A stretch of 64,000 nt of DNA from positions 1,612,001-1,676,000 of the forward strand of contig NZ_BBWW01000001.1 in NCBI RefSeq assembly GCF_001485215.1. Reading direction: 5' to 3'. The notes beneath the pieces were generated by a model, which was not told the DNA's origin, did not search any database, and saw only the letters and a program-made list of their open reading frames with translations. How positions within the stretch are numbered: position 1 is the first letter of the stretch; each line of letters begins with the position of its first letter. Source of the DNA: Leptolyngbya sp. NIES-2104. Its GTDB lineage: Bacteria > Cyanobacteriota > Cyanobacteriia > Leptolyngbyales > Leptolyngbyaceae. The position numbers were made by a program, and so were the translations under genes. Of this stretch, positions 17,892-25,678 are shown piece by piece.

Positions 17892-19289
17892 ATGAGACTT
17901 TTGTTTGTCAATGCAGTTGGCGCGATCGGAGGGGCAGAACGGGTACTGCTTACAATGATTGATAGTTTAAGAAAGCTCGATCGTCGATTAGAAATTTTTC
18001 TAATCGTTGGGACACATGGAGCATTGATTGAAGCGGCTGAAGCGCTCGGTGTAACGGTTGTTTGCTTGCCATTACCACAGCCGATTAATCGGTTTGGCGA
18101 TAGTGGAGCACGATCGCGCTTTTTGAAGTTCAAATTACTACTAAAAGTTGGATTCGCACTCCCGGAGTTTCTCGACTATCGAAAACGGTTCCATCGTCTG
18201 ATTCAGAAAATTCAACCTGACTTAATTCACTCGAACAGTATTAAAACGCATTTACTATTAGCTGCACTACCGCGAATTCAAGCTCCGATCGTGTGGCATA
18301 TTCATGATTTTTATCAATCTCGTCCCGTAGTTGCTCGGATTTTGCAGTGGGCACAATCTTCGGCGGTTTATGCGATAGCAGTTTCAAACGCAGTTGCGAA
18401 GGATGCAAAATCGTTACTGCCTCGTGTACCGATCGGGGTAGTTTACAATGCGGTTCCGCCTTGCTTGATTCGTTCCGTTGTACCGAATCCATCTGTGAAT
18501 GCTACAAATCCTCGCCCCCTAAATCCCCCATTCTGGGAGACTTTGAAACCTGTAACGGTTCTGACTTCCAAGGAGATTTTACACTCAAAGTCCCCCACTC
18601 GTGGGGAATTTAGGGGGCTACCAAGATCTGTGGCACTAAAAGATCAATCTGGTATTACACATTCAACAGTTCAGATTGGTCTAGTCGCAACCTTCGCACG
18701 TTGGAAGGGGCATGATGTCTTTTTGCGTGCGGCGGCTCAGGTGGTGCGTGAATTGCCTGGGGTTCCAATGCAGTTTTTGATTGTGGGTGCTCCGATTTAT
18801 CAAACTCAGGGATCACAGTACTCGATCGCGGAACTTCAGGCAGGAGTAGCGCGATTGGGACTCGATCGATTTGTTCAATTTATTGGGTTTCAGTCTGATC
18901 CTGCTGCTATTTATGAAGCTCTAGATATTGTTGTTCATGCGAGTACTCAGCCTGAACCGTTTGGGTTAGTGATTGCTGAGGCGATGTCTTTTGGAAAAGC
19001 GGTGATTGTTTCTTATGCGGGTGGGGCGGCGGAGTTAATCACCCCGGAATATGATGCGATCGCGGTTCTTCCAAAAGATGTGGATGCGATCGCACAAGCA
19101 ATGATTCGGTTGATTCAGAAGCCGGAGGAGCGGGAACGGTTGGGGCAAAATGCAAAACGAACTGCACTGGAGAGATTTAATAGCGATCGACTGGGAAGCG
19201 AACTATTAGAGGTTTATCGTCGGTGTGGTTTGGAAGAATGTTCGATTCGCTTCGTTGCTGACCCGCCCCGGAATGGAATTCGGGGCTGA
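17892..19289 (+). CDS. Glycosyltransferase family 4 carrying a repeat-encoded insert and a repeat-encoded C-terminus
   Basis: The 465-residue protein has the GT4 N-domain (LFVNAVGAIGGAERVLLTM) and the donor half VGLVATFARWKGHDVFLRAA, then VHASTQPEPFGLVIAEAMSFGKAVIV with E-x7-E. Between the two Rossmann domains, about residues 208-243 are not GT sequence: they are the translation of a 105 bp inverted-repeat element that keeps the frame (35 codons). The last dozen residues (ADPPRNGIRG) and the stop are encoded by a second hairpin repeat. Related GT4 proteins are nearer 380-400 residues, so both ends of the size excess are explained. The insert sits in the inter-domain linker, so activity may be retained. 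Confidence 0.87.
   Translation: MRLLFVNAVGAIGGAERVLLTMIDSLRKLDRRLEIFLIVGTHGALIEAAEALGVTVVCLPLPQPINRFGDSGARSRFLKFKLLLKVGFALPEFLDYRKRFHRLIQKIQPDLIHSNSIKTHLLLAALPRIQAPIVWHIHDFYQSRPVVARILQWAQSSAVYAIAVSNAVAKDAKSLLPRVPIGVVYNAVPPCLIRSVVPNPSVNATNPRPLNPPFWETLKPVTVLTSKEILHSKSPTRGEFRGLPRSVALKDQSGITHSTVQIGLVATFARWKGHDVFLRAAAQVVRELPGVPMQFLIVGAPIYQTQGSQYSIAELQAGVARLGLDRFVQFIGFQSDPAAIYEALDIVVHASTQPEPFGLVIAEAMSFGKAVIVSYAGGAAELITPEYDAIAVLPKDVDAIAQAMIRLIQKPEERERLGQNAKRTALERFNSDRLGSELLEVYRRCGLEECSIRFVADPPRNGIRG
18514..18618. repeat. 105 bp inverted-repeat element inserted in frame inside a glycosyltransferase gene
   Basis: The left arm starts GCCCCCTAAATCCCCCA and ends GACTTTGA. The right arm is its imperfect reverse complement, TCAAAGTCCCCCA...AATTTAGGGGGC; the arms are about 33 nt with a ~38 nt loop. 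CCCCCTAAATCCCCC hairpins of this kind are a widespread cyanobacterial spacer repeat, normally intergenic. Here the length is a multiple of three and contains no stop in the gene's frame. Confidence 0.8.
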
Positions 19290-19299
19290 CAGTGCGAAG
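19245..19299. repeat. CTTCGTTG / CCGCCCCGGAAT hairpin repeat at the end of a glycosyltransferase gene
   Basis: The segment holds CTTCGTTGC, then CCGCCCCGGAAT...ATTCGGGGC as a hairpin, then GCGAAG as the outer inverted arm. It has the same layout as the arms of the ~210 bp elements at 39.5, 42.1 and 44.7 kb and as the 34.6 kb palindrome. The TGA of the upstream gene lies inside it. Confidence 0.6.
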
Positions 19300-19328
19300 C
19301 CCGCTGAAGGGGGCTGAAGATGTATTGG

Positions 19329-20375
19329 CTACAAAACGTTGTTTAATGCTTTGATCAATCTGCGATTCTGTTCATCGGTTCCTACAGTAATTCTCAGTTT
19401 GTCGTCTAATCGGGATTGTTTGAAGTATCGAAGTAGGATGCCGCATTCTTTCAATGCAAGGTAAATCTTTTCTGCATTGCTAGAAGGTTGAGTCAGCAGA
19501 AAATTTGTTTGAGAGTCCCAAACCTTCCAGCCTAGCTGTCTGAGATCCAGTGCTAATGTTTTGCGCGATCGCTTCACTTTTTCTGCACATTCATTTTTAT
19601 AATCTTGATCCTGCATCGCAGCAGTTCCTACTAATGTCGCGATCGCATCAATGTTATAACTATCTTTGATTTTGAACAATCCGCTGAGTAATTGAGGTTG
19701 TGCGATCGCGAATCCAAGCCGCAATCCTGCTAGTGAATATCCCTTAGATAGGGTTCTCAAAATCAAAACATTCTCGAATTCATGCACTAATGCTAAAGCA
19801 GTTTCTTCAGCAAAATCGACATAAGCTTCATCAATGACGAGAACACCGGATAGTTTTGAGGCAAGATGTCTTAGATTTGAAAGTGCGATCGCATGACCAG
19901 AAGGACTATTTGGAGAAGCAACAAACGTAATTGCTCCTTGAGCGGCAATCAGTTCATCCATCGGAAATTCATAGTTCTCGCTGTAGGGAATTTCAACGCG
20001 ATCGGCAACTTGCATTTCGACCAAAGTCCGATACAGAACATAGGTCGGCATTGGATACACTACACTGCGTCCAGGTTCCGCACAAGCCCGCACAATCACA
20101 TTCAAAATATCATCGCTCCCATTCCCGACCATGATCCAATCTTTGGGAATGTTCAAGGCTTCGCTGGTGGCTTGTCGGAAGTCGTTAGCATAGGGATCAG
20201 GATAGCGTCGGAGCCATTCGGGATCGAGTTGGCGCAGAACTGCGATCGCGTTCGGTGACGGTGGATAGGGATTCTCATTGGTGTTGAGCTTGATGATTGG
20301 AGTTCCGGGTTTGGGTTGCTCACCTGGAATGTACCCGGTCATTGCATCAACACTGGAGCGGAAGTAAGACGGCAT
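19329..20375 (-). CDS. hisC: Histidinol-phosphate aminotransferase
   Basis: The 348-residue protein is a fold-type I PLP aminotransferase. It has LNTNENPYPPSP near the start, VGNGSDDILNVIVRA for cofactor binding, ASPNSPSGHAI, and IDEAYVDFAE with the ring-stacking Tyr. The Schiff-base lysine is in RTLSKGYSLAGLRLGFA (Lys211). This is the typical HisC pattern; it transfers an amino group from glutamate to imidazole-acetol phosphate in histidine synthesis. Length is normal. It is a core gene between the polysaccharide locus and the accessory island, convergent with the last glycosyltransferase. Confidence 0.93.
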   Translation of the reverse strand: MPSYFRSSVDAMTGYIPGEQPKPGTPIIKLNTNENPYPPSPNAIAVLRQLDPEWLRRYPDPYANDFRQATSEALNIPKDWIMVGNGSDDILNVIVRACAEPGRSVVYPMPTYVLYRTLVEMQVADRVEIPYSENYEFPMDELIAAQGAITFVASPNSPSGHAIALSNLRHLASKLSGVLVIDEAYVDFAEETALALVHEFENVLILRTLSKGYSLAGLRLGFAIAQPQLLSGLFKIKDSYNIDAIATLVGTAAMQDQDYKNECAEKVKRSRKTLALDLRQLGWKVWDSQTNFLLTQPSSNAEKIYLALKECGILLRYFKQSRLDDKLRITVGTDEQNRRLIKALNNVL

Positions 20376-20414
20376 GGGAAAATGAATTGAACAATCAGTT
20401 CTCAGCTTAGCGGT

Positions 20415-20828
20415 TTAAGTTGCTGGCGAAGACCATTCGCAAAAAACATCAATCCCGATGTGAAGAATGTAGAGCGCGATCGCGGTTGCAATCGCAGAAT
20501 CGATCGGTAACGGAACACCAGAGAGATTGACTAAAGCAGTAATAATTCCAGTCACTAGCGTTGCGTTTGCTGGGTTCTTTTTCGCGCCTTGAATTAAGCT
20601 GCGAAGACTGTCATTCTCACCGCAGACTTCTTGCTGGACGCGTTTGAGAAAGATGTGCCAGAGAGATTGTTTCTCGAAGCTGCGAGGTTCACCATAGCGA
20701 TCGCCATAAATCTGATCAAAGGTGGCTTCAAAGTCTTGGGATTGTTCTAAAAGCTGCAAGACTTCGGGATCAGCAGCAGGAGATTGACGGAACTGATTGA
20801 TCTCTTCGGGAGTGGGAAAGGTTGGCAT
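20415..20828 (-). CDS. Small protein with hydrophobic C-terminal segment, unrecognised; divergent from the CHAT gene
   Basis: The 137-residue protein has an acidic, polar N-terminal half (PEEINQFRQSPAADPEVLQLLEQSQDF). About 40 hydrophobic residues follow near the end (VTGIITALVNLSGVPLPIDSAIATAIALYILHIGIDVFCEW), enough for one or two membrane passes. I do not recognise the family. I have the impression that similar tail-anchored-looking proteins sit beside cyanobacterial effector and STAND-type genes, but I cannot verify that here. It is transcribed divergently from the CHAT-NB-ARC-TPR gene, whose start is under 90 bp away. Shared regulation or a partner role is an inference. Confidence 0.6.
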   Translation of the reverse strand: MPTFPTPEEINQFRQSPAADPEVLQLLEQSQDFEATFDQIYGDRYGEPRSFEKQSLWHIFLKRVQQEVCGENDSLRSLIQGAKKNPANATLVTGIITALVNLSGVPLPIDSAIATAIALYILHIGIDVFCEWSSPAT

Positions 20829-20915
20829 AAAGATTTTCTGACGATCGGAGTTTGTCTATCCGGAGATGCTAGAGGATGAGTGTAGCTTTTTACAAGGCTA
20901 TACTTGTTTGAAATT

Positions 20916-23900
20916 ATGCAGACGATCGAGATTCGGCAAACGACGGGATTTAATGCGATCGTGTCGATCGCGGGTTCACAGTTTGAGATTACAGTGAGCG
21001 ATCCGTTTGTGGAACAAGATGAGCAGCTTTTGGAATGGTACTTTGAGGAGTGGATTAAGTTTCCGTTTTCAGATAGCACGATCGCGAAGCGGGCGGCGGA
21101 CAGTGTGCGATCGTATGGGGAAGCGCTCTTTCGGCAGGTGTTCCGGGATGCGGATGCTTATGTGCTCTACAAAAGCTTGAAGCTGAGTGAATTGGAGATT
21201 GTGATTGCGGGAGATCCAGAGTTTCAGGGGTTGCACTGGGAAGCCATGCAAGATCCGAAAATGGCGCGTCCATTGTCGATCGATTGTGTGATGGTGAGAC
21301 AGCGACGGATTCGGGGCGCAGCGAATTTGATCCGGGTTGAGCCTTCAACGGTGCTGAATTTGTTGATTATGACGGCGCGACCGAATGAAGAAAATGATGT
21401 CGGATATCGGACGATTTCGCGACCGATGGTAGAGGCGATTCGGGATGCACAATTGGCGGTGAATGTGGAGATTGTGCGACCGGGGACGTATGAGGCGTTT
21501 GTGCGGCATTTGGAAGCGAAGCCGGAGGGGTTTTATCATGTCGTGCATTTTGATTTGCATGGCGGATTGATGAGTTATGAGGCGTTTCAGAGTTATTCGC
21601 ATGGGACGGAGAACTATACGTTTCAGCGGGGGTACGGGCTGGGAGATGTGGCAGCTTATGACGGGGTGAAGGCGTTTCTGTTTTTTGAGGGAGAAGCGGC
21701 GGGGCAGGCGGTTCCGGTGATGGCGGATGAGTTGGCTGAGCGGTTACAGGGGCGGGGAATTCCGGTGTGTATTTTGAATGCGTGTCAGTCGGGCAAGCAG
21801 GTACAGCAAGACCGAGTGGATGAACGCGAAACCAGTTTGGGGGCGCGGTTGATGGATGCGGGGATGCAGATGGTCGTGGCGATGGGGTATGGCGTCACGG
21901 TTGATGCGGCAAAGGTGCTGATGCAGCGGGTGTATCAGGAGATGTTTGCGGGGGAGAAATTGCCGATCGCACTTCGAGCGGGGCGGCGGGAGTTGTTCGA
22001 GCATAAAAAACGGCGGATGTATTTTAATCAGGAAGAGGATCTCGAAGATTGGTTGCTGCCTGTGGTGTATGGCAATCAGGCGATCGAGTTTCACCTGAGA
22101 GAAATGACGTTTGCGGAACAGGAGGCGTATTACGCTCGGCAGGCGACTCAGTATCGGTTTGCGGGGGTGACGTATGAGTTTGTGGGGCGGGATTTGGATA
22201 TTTTGAAGCTGGAGAAGGGGTTGCTGCGGCATGGGGTTGTGCTGGTTCAGGGAATGGGCGGCACTGGGAAGACGACGCTGCTGCGGTATTTGCAGGAATG
22301 GTGGGTGCAGACGAGTTTTGTCGATCGCGTGTTTTATTTTGGCTATGACACGCGGGCTTGGACGCTGGAGCAGATGAGTTTTGCGATCGCGGGTGAGATG
22401 TTGCCGGATGGGGAGATGCGGCAGTGGCAAGCGATGCGGGGAGAGGCGCGGATTGGGCGGCTGATTCAGGTGTTGCGATCGCGGCGGTGTGGGTTGATGT
22501 TGGATAATTTAGAGTCGGTGACGGGGGAGGCGTTGGCGATTCCGAATACGTTGCCGCTGGAGGAACAGGAGAAGATTCGGGAGTTTTTGGCGCGGATTGC
22601 GGGGGGTCGATCGATAGTGCTGCTGGGATCGCGGGGGCGGGAGGCGTGGTTGCAGTTGGTGTATCGCGATCGCTATGAGTTGCGCGGGTTGGATCAAGAG
22701 GCGCGATCTCAGTTGGCGAAGTTGGTGCTGGCGCGACAGGTTGTCGATCGGGTTAAACGTGAGGCGATTTTGGCGGATCGGGAGTTTAAGCGGTTGATGC
22801 GGCTGTTGGCGGGGTATCCGTTGGTGATCGAGGTGGTGCTGGCGAATTTGAAGCGTCAGACGGTAGCGGAGGTGTTGGCAGGTTTGGATTTTGGGGATGT
22901 GGGACTCGATCGGGTGGGGGGACGGACGGAGAGTATTTTGAAGTGTGTGGAGTATTCGCACAGCAATTTGTCGGAGGAGGCGCAGAAGTTGCTGTTGTGT
23001 TTGGCTCCGTTTAGTGGGTTTGTTCGTCGAGACGTGTTATGGAATTATGCTCAGGAGTTGCAGAAGCTCGAACCCTTTCAGAATTATCCGTTTGAGCAGT
23101 TTGATTCAGCAGTACAGGGAGCAATCAATTGGGGATTGTTGGCTTCGCTGTTTGAGAATGAACCGCGATTGCTTTCAATTCAGCCTATGTTTCCGTATTT
23201 TCTCAAAACGAGGTTAGCTGAGCAAGGTCAAGTAACTTGCGAGGCATTGCGTGAAGGATTTAAGAATCACTATCTAGGGTTGGCGGGTTTTTACTATCAG
23301 TTGATGAAGTCCAAAGATGCACAGGAGCGGCAGTTAGGAATCTTTTTCTGTCAATTGGAGTATGAGAATCTTTACAGCGCTTTGCAAATCTGTTTGAAGC
23401 AACAAGCAAGCATTTTGATTTTTGGTTGCTTAGATAAGTACTTTGAACTGATTCACAACGTTCAGAGCGCATTAGCACTTGCGGAAGAAGTTTCTCAGTC
23501 AATTGAACGATACCCACAACAATGGAAAACCGAGGCTGAAAATCGTGAATATATTGTTGCACTTAATCTGATTGCCTACTGCTATCTAAAAACGCGACGG
23601 TACGATCAAGCAAAGCAAAGCTATCTAAAAGAACTTCAAGCTAACCAAGCAATAGGTGACCGCTATTCACAAGCCCGTACATATGACCAGTTGGGAAGAG
23701 TTGCTCAGGAGTTACATGAATATGAGGAAGCGCGAAATAACTATCAGCAGGCGCTCCAAATTAAAATTGAATTCAATGATCGATATAGCCAGGCTAGTAC
23801 ACACCACAATTTAGGCAATGTTGCTCAGGAGTTACATGAGTATGAGGAAGCGCGAAACAATCTTCGGCAGGCACTAAAGATTTTTGTCGAATTCAATGAT

Positions 23901-24641
23901 CGATATAGCCAAGCTTGCACATATCATCACTTAGGTATCGTTGCCGAGATGCTATGTGAATATGAGGAAGCGCGAGGTAATCATCAACAAGCACTTCAAA
24001 TCAAAATTGAATTCAATGATCGATATAGCCAATCTAGTACATATCATCATCTAGGCAGAGTTGCTGAAGAGTTACGCGAGTATGAGGAAGCGCGAGGTAA
24101 TTATCAGCAAGCACTTCAAATCAAAATTGAATTCAATGATCGATATAGCCAATCTAGTACATATCATCATCTAGGCAGAGTTGCTGAAGAGTTACACGAG
24201 TATGAAGAAGCGCGGAACAATTATCAGCAAGCACTTCAAATCTGTGTTGAACACAACGATCGCTATAACCAAGCTGAGACGTATTATCAGTTAGGTATCA
24301 TCGCCGGAAAACTGCGGGAGTATGAGGAAGCCCGTATCAACTATCAACAAGCATTGCAAGTCTATGTGGAATACAACGATCGCTATTCGCAAGCCCGCAC
24401 GTATTACCAACTTGGCAAAGTTGCAGAATTAACAGGTGAACTTGAAGAAGCAAAAGCGAATTATATGCTTGACCTTGAGATTACTGCCGAGTTTAACGAT
24501 GAACATGGCTTGAGTATTGCCCTCCGTAACCTCGCTCAGTTCTACCAAACCACTCAAGATCCAGAGTTAGTTTCTACCGTTGCTCAACTCTTAAACGCAT
24601 CTGTTGAAGAAGTAGAAGACTTCTTTAATCAAACAGAATAA
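20916..24641 (+). CDS. CHAT-protease / NB-ARC ATPase / TPR protein (STAND-type signalling protein)
   Basis: From the ATG (a TTG four codons earlier is the alternative) this is a 1241-residue protein in three parts. The first is a CHAT caspase-like domain with the candidate dyad His215 (VVHFDLHGG) and Cys290 (LNACQSG). The second is an NB-ARC ATPase with Walker A GMGGTGKTTLL near 447-457, Walker B GLMLDNLES near 526, the arginine sensor LLGSRGREAW, and the GxPL-type motif AGYPLVIEVV near 631. The third is a C-terminal TPR array (about 890-1190) of 40-residue units ending DRYSQ...TYHHLG. Such proteins are thought to sense a ligand through repeats, oligomerise with ATP, and activate the protease. 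The first ~2 kb is strikingly G-rich compared with the TPR part and neighbours. Confidence 0.9.
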   Translation: MQTIEIRQTTGFNAIVSIAGSQFEITVSDPFVEQDEQLLEWYFEEWIKFPFSDSTIAKRAADSVRSYGEALFRQVFRDADAYVLYKSLKLSELEIVIAGDPEFQGLHWEAMQDPKMARPLSIDCVMVRQRRIRGAANLIRVEPSTVLNLLIMTARPNEENDVGYRTISRPMVEAIRDAQLAVNVEIVRPGTYEAFVRHLEAKPEGFYHVVHFDLHGGLMSYEAFQSYSHGTENYTFQRGYGLGDVAAYDGVKAFLFFEGEAAGQAVPVMADELAERLQGRGIPVCILNACQSGKQVQQDRVDERETSLGARLMDAGMQMVVAMGYGVTVDAAKVLMQRVYQEMFAGEKLPIALRAGRRELFEHKKRRMYFNQEEDLEDWLLPVVYGNQAIEFHLREMTFAEQEAYYARQATQYRFAGVTYEFVGRDLDILKLEKGLLRHGVVLVQGMGGTGKTTLLRYLQEWWVQTSFVDRVFYFGYDTRAWTLEQMSFAIAGEMLPDGEMRQWQAMRGEARIGRLIQVLRSRRCGLMLDNLESVTGEALAIPNTLPLEEQEKIREFLARIAGGRSIVLLGSRGREAWLQLVYRDRYELRGLDQEARSQLAKLVLARQVVDRVKREAILADREFKRLMRLLAGYPLVIEVVLANLKRQTVAEVLAGLDFGDVGLDRVGGRTESILKCVEYSHSNLSEEAQKLLLCLAPFSGFVRRDVLWNYAQELQKLEPFQNYPFEQFDSAVQGAINWGLLASLFENEPRLLSIQPMFPYFLKTRLAEQGQVTCEALREGFKNHYLGLAGFYYQLMKSKDAQERQLGIFFCQLEYENLYSALQICLKQQASILIFGCLDKYFELIHNVQSALALAEEVSQSIERYPQQWKTEAENREYIVALNLIAYCYLKTRRYDQAKQSYLKELQANQAIGDRYSQARTYDQLGRVAQELHEYEEARNNYQQALQIKIEFNDRYSQASTHHNLGNVAQELHEYEEARNNLRQALKIFVEFNDRYSQACTYHHLGIVAEMLCEYEEARGNHQQALQIKIEFNDRYSQSSTYHHLGRVAEELREYEEARGNYQQALQIKIEFNDRYSQSSTYHHLGRVAEELHEYEEARNNYQQALQICVEHNDRYNQAETYYQLGIIAGKLREYEEARINYQQALQVYVEYNDRYSQARTYYQLGKVAELTGELEEAKANYMLDLEITAEFNDEHGLSIALRNLAQFYQTTQDPELVSTVAQLLNASVEEVEDFFNQTE
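23641..24480 (+). repeat. Seven 120 bp tandem units encoding TPRs, two nearly identical
   Basis: The DNA repeats with a 120 bp period, each unit encoding one 40-residue TPR. The segments starting near 24001 and 24121 are identical over at least 60 bases, and their continuations differ at only a few positions. Outer units have diverged more. This indicates recent expansion or conversion inside the sensor array. The period and in-frame coding rule out CRISPR. Confidence 0.9.
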
Positions 24642-24650
24642 GGCACTGGT

Positions 24651-24718
24651 GCGATCGTACAGCGGACAAATGGAAATACGATCATAGGATTCAATCAGCG
24701 GATTGTGAAGTGCGATCG
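24651..24718. repeat. Dispersed ~70 bp repeat, copy A
   Basis: It begins GCGATCGTACAGCGGACAAA and ends GATTGTGAAGTGCGATCG. It sits ten bases after the CHAT gene stop. It shares most of its length with the copies near 25.5 and 26.9 kb, but lacks a short TTCGTTCAGCG duplication seen in those copies. No inverted termini are obvious beyond the HIP1-like ends. Confidence 0.75.
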
Positions 24719-24746
24719 ATCTCTTTGCGCTTCGTCCTAAACCGGA

Positions 24747-25133
24747 CTAATCGATCGCGTACTCGCTGAACCGCCGTAAACTCGGAGAATGCAATCCCAA
24801 CACAATATCTGACGCATCCACATCCCACTCTAAAAGCTCTTTCGCTAAGTCAATATCGGTCACATTTTCTTGAATCCAAATCTTGCCCTCTAGTAACTCT
24901 AGATGAATAATCGGCTGAAAGATGCGATTGCCAGATTCATCCCAGCCAATTTCCAAAATCTGATATTGGTTGTGAGCTTCATCAAAGACTGGAACAGTTC
25001 TTACCGAGTCTGTTGACTGGAATCGAGCCACAATTTCCTGCAACACACCCAAAATAATATTGCGATAACGTCGATCGCTCATCCACTGCTCAAGCGGATC
25101 TCCTGCGTCATTTATAGGGGTTCGGGTATCCAT
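24747..25133 (-). CDS. XisI family protein (partner of XisH)
   Basis: The 128-residue protein has the XisI signature layout: YQILEIGWDESGNRIFQPIIHLELLEGKIWIQENVTD, then DIDLAKELLEWDVDASDIVLGLHSPSLRRFSEYAID. XisI was named with XisH as a factor controlling excision of the fdxN element in Anabaena. The pair is also common away from that element, and its wider role is unknown. I chose the ATG preceded by GAGGTGAAGCA; the next ATG, 17 codons in, has no ribosome site. It overlaps the end of the XisH-like gene by 22 bp, the usual operon order. Confidence 0.85.
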   Translation of the reverse strand: MDTRTPINDAGDPLEQWMSDRRYRNIILGVLQEIVARFQSTDSVRTVPVFDEAHNQYQILEIGWDESGNRIFQPIIHLELLEGKIWIQENVTDIDLAKELLEWDVDASDIVLGLHSPSLRRFSEYAID

Positions 25134-25513
25134 TGCTTCACCTCTTCCAAATCTGGATCAACCAATAGCAATCGGACTTGATTCTCCTCTAGGCTATCGT
25201 GAAAAAACGGAGTCTGGAAAAAACGCTGATAAATTTCACTCGGTACTGCCAGATAAGGTTTTCGATCAGGCTGAATCTGCCTCAAGACCATCCGATAATG
25301 AATGTATTGCCCGATCGCTTGATGAAACTCATACACAACACTTGCTGCCGAAAAACTTTTCACCTCGATCGCAATTTGCACACTATCTTTTTGAGCCATC
25401 AGAACCCGCTCAGCACCTAAGTCAATTTCTAGCTTTGAGTATATTTCTTGTGAATGAAACGATTCACAACCAAAAATAGAAAATCGATCGCACAGTATTC
25501 GTTCAGCGAACAA
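25112..25513 (-). CDS. XisH family protein with abnormal N-terminus (PD-(D/E)XK-like fold); possibly defective
   Basis: The residues after about position 30 match XisH: IDLGAERVLMAQ, then IAIEVKSFSAASVVYEFHQAIGQYIHYR and PYLAVPSEIYQRFF. D...E-x-K in that stretch fits the restriction-endonuclease-like core of the family. The normal opening segment (a short helix followed by the D-G-W-x-I-T motif) is absent. Instead the frame runs into a dispersed repeat, and the only available start is TTG inside that repeat. It is therefore either a truncated gene kept in frame by the repeat or a pseudogene. XisI downstream looks intact. Confidence 0.65.
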   Translation of the reverse strand: MFAERILCDRFSIFGCESFHSQEIYSKLEIDLGAERVLMAQKDSVQIAIEVKSFSAASVVYEFHQAIGQYIHYRMVLRQIQPDRKPYLAVPSEIYQRFFQTPFFHDSLEENQVRLLLVDPDLEEVKQWIPEPL

Positions 25514-25560
25514 ACGGAAATACGATCATGGGATTCAATCAGTGGATTGTGAAGTGCGAT
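25487..25560. repeat. Dispersed ~70 bp repeat, copy B, overlapping the start of the XisH-like gene
   Basis: It contains TTCGTTCAGCGAACAAACGG, then AATACGATCATGGGATTCAATC and GATTGTGAAGTGCGAT, nearly identical to copies A and D in the same orientation. The TTG start and first codons of the XisH-like gene lie on its opposite strand, so the repeat has replaced the expected 5' end of that gene. Confidence 0.75.
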
Positions 25561-25678
25561 TCCATCAGATTATTAGAGAATTGGGGATGTGACCGCTTCT
25601 TGTTGATACTTGCGATCGCTTTAAAATCGCGTTGAGATTTATACTAAAAACGCGATTTCGCATCATCGTTAAATTTAC

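Noticed and set aside
21744-22430. Long open frame on the minus strand opposite the CHAT gene (228 codons)
   Set aside because: It is His/Pro/Arg-rich with no domain and arises from the strong G-richness of the sense strand, which removes stops on the other strand.
23641-24480. Regular 120 bp repeats considered as a CRISPR or minisatellite
   Set aside because: The period is a whole number of codons and encodes TPR helices; there are no short repeat/unique spacer units.
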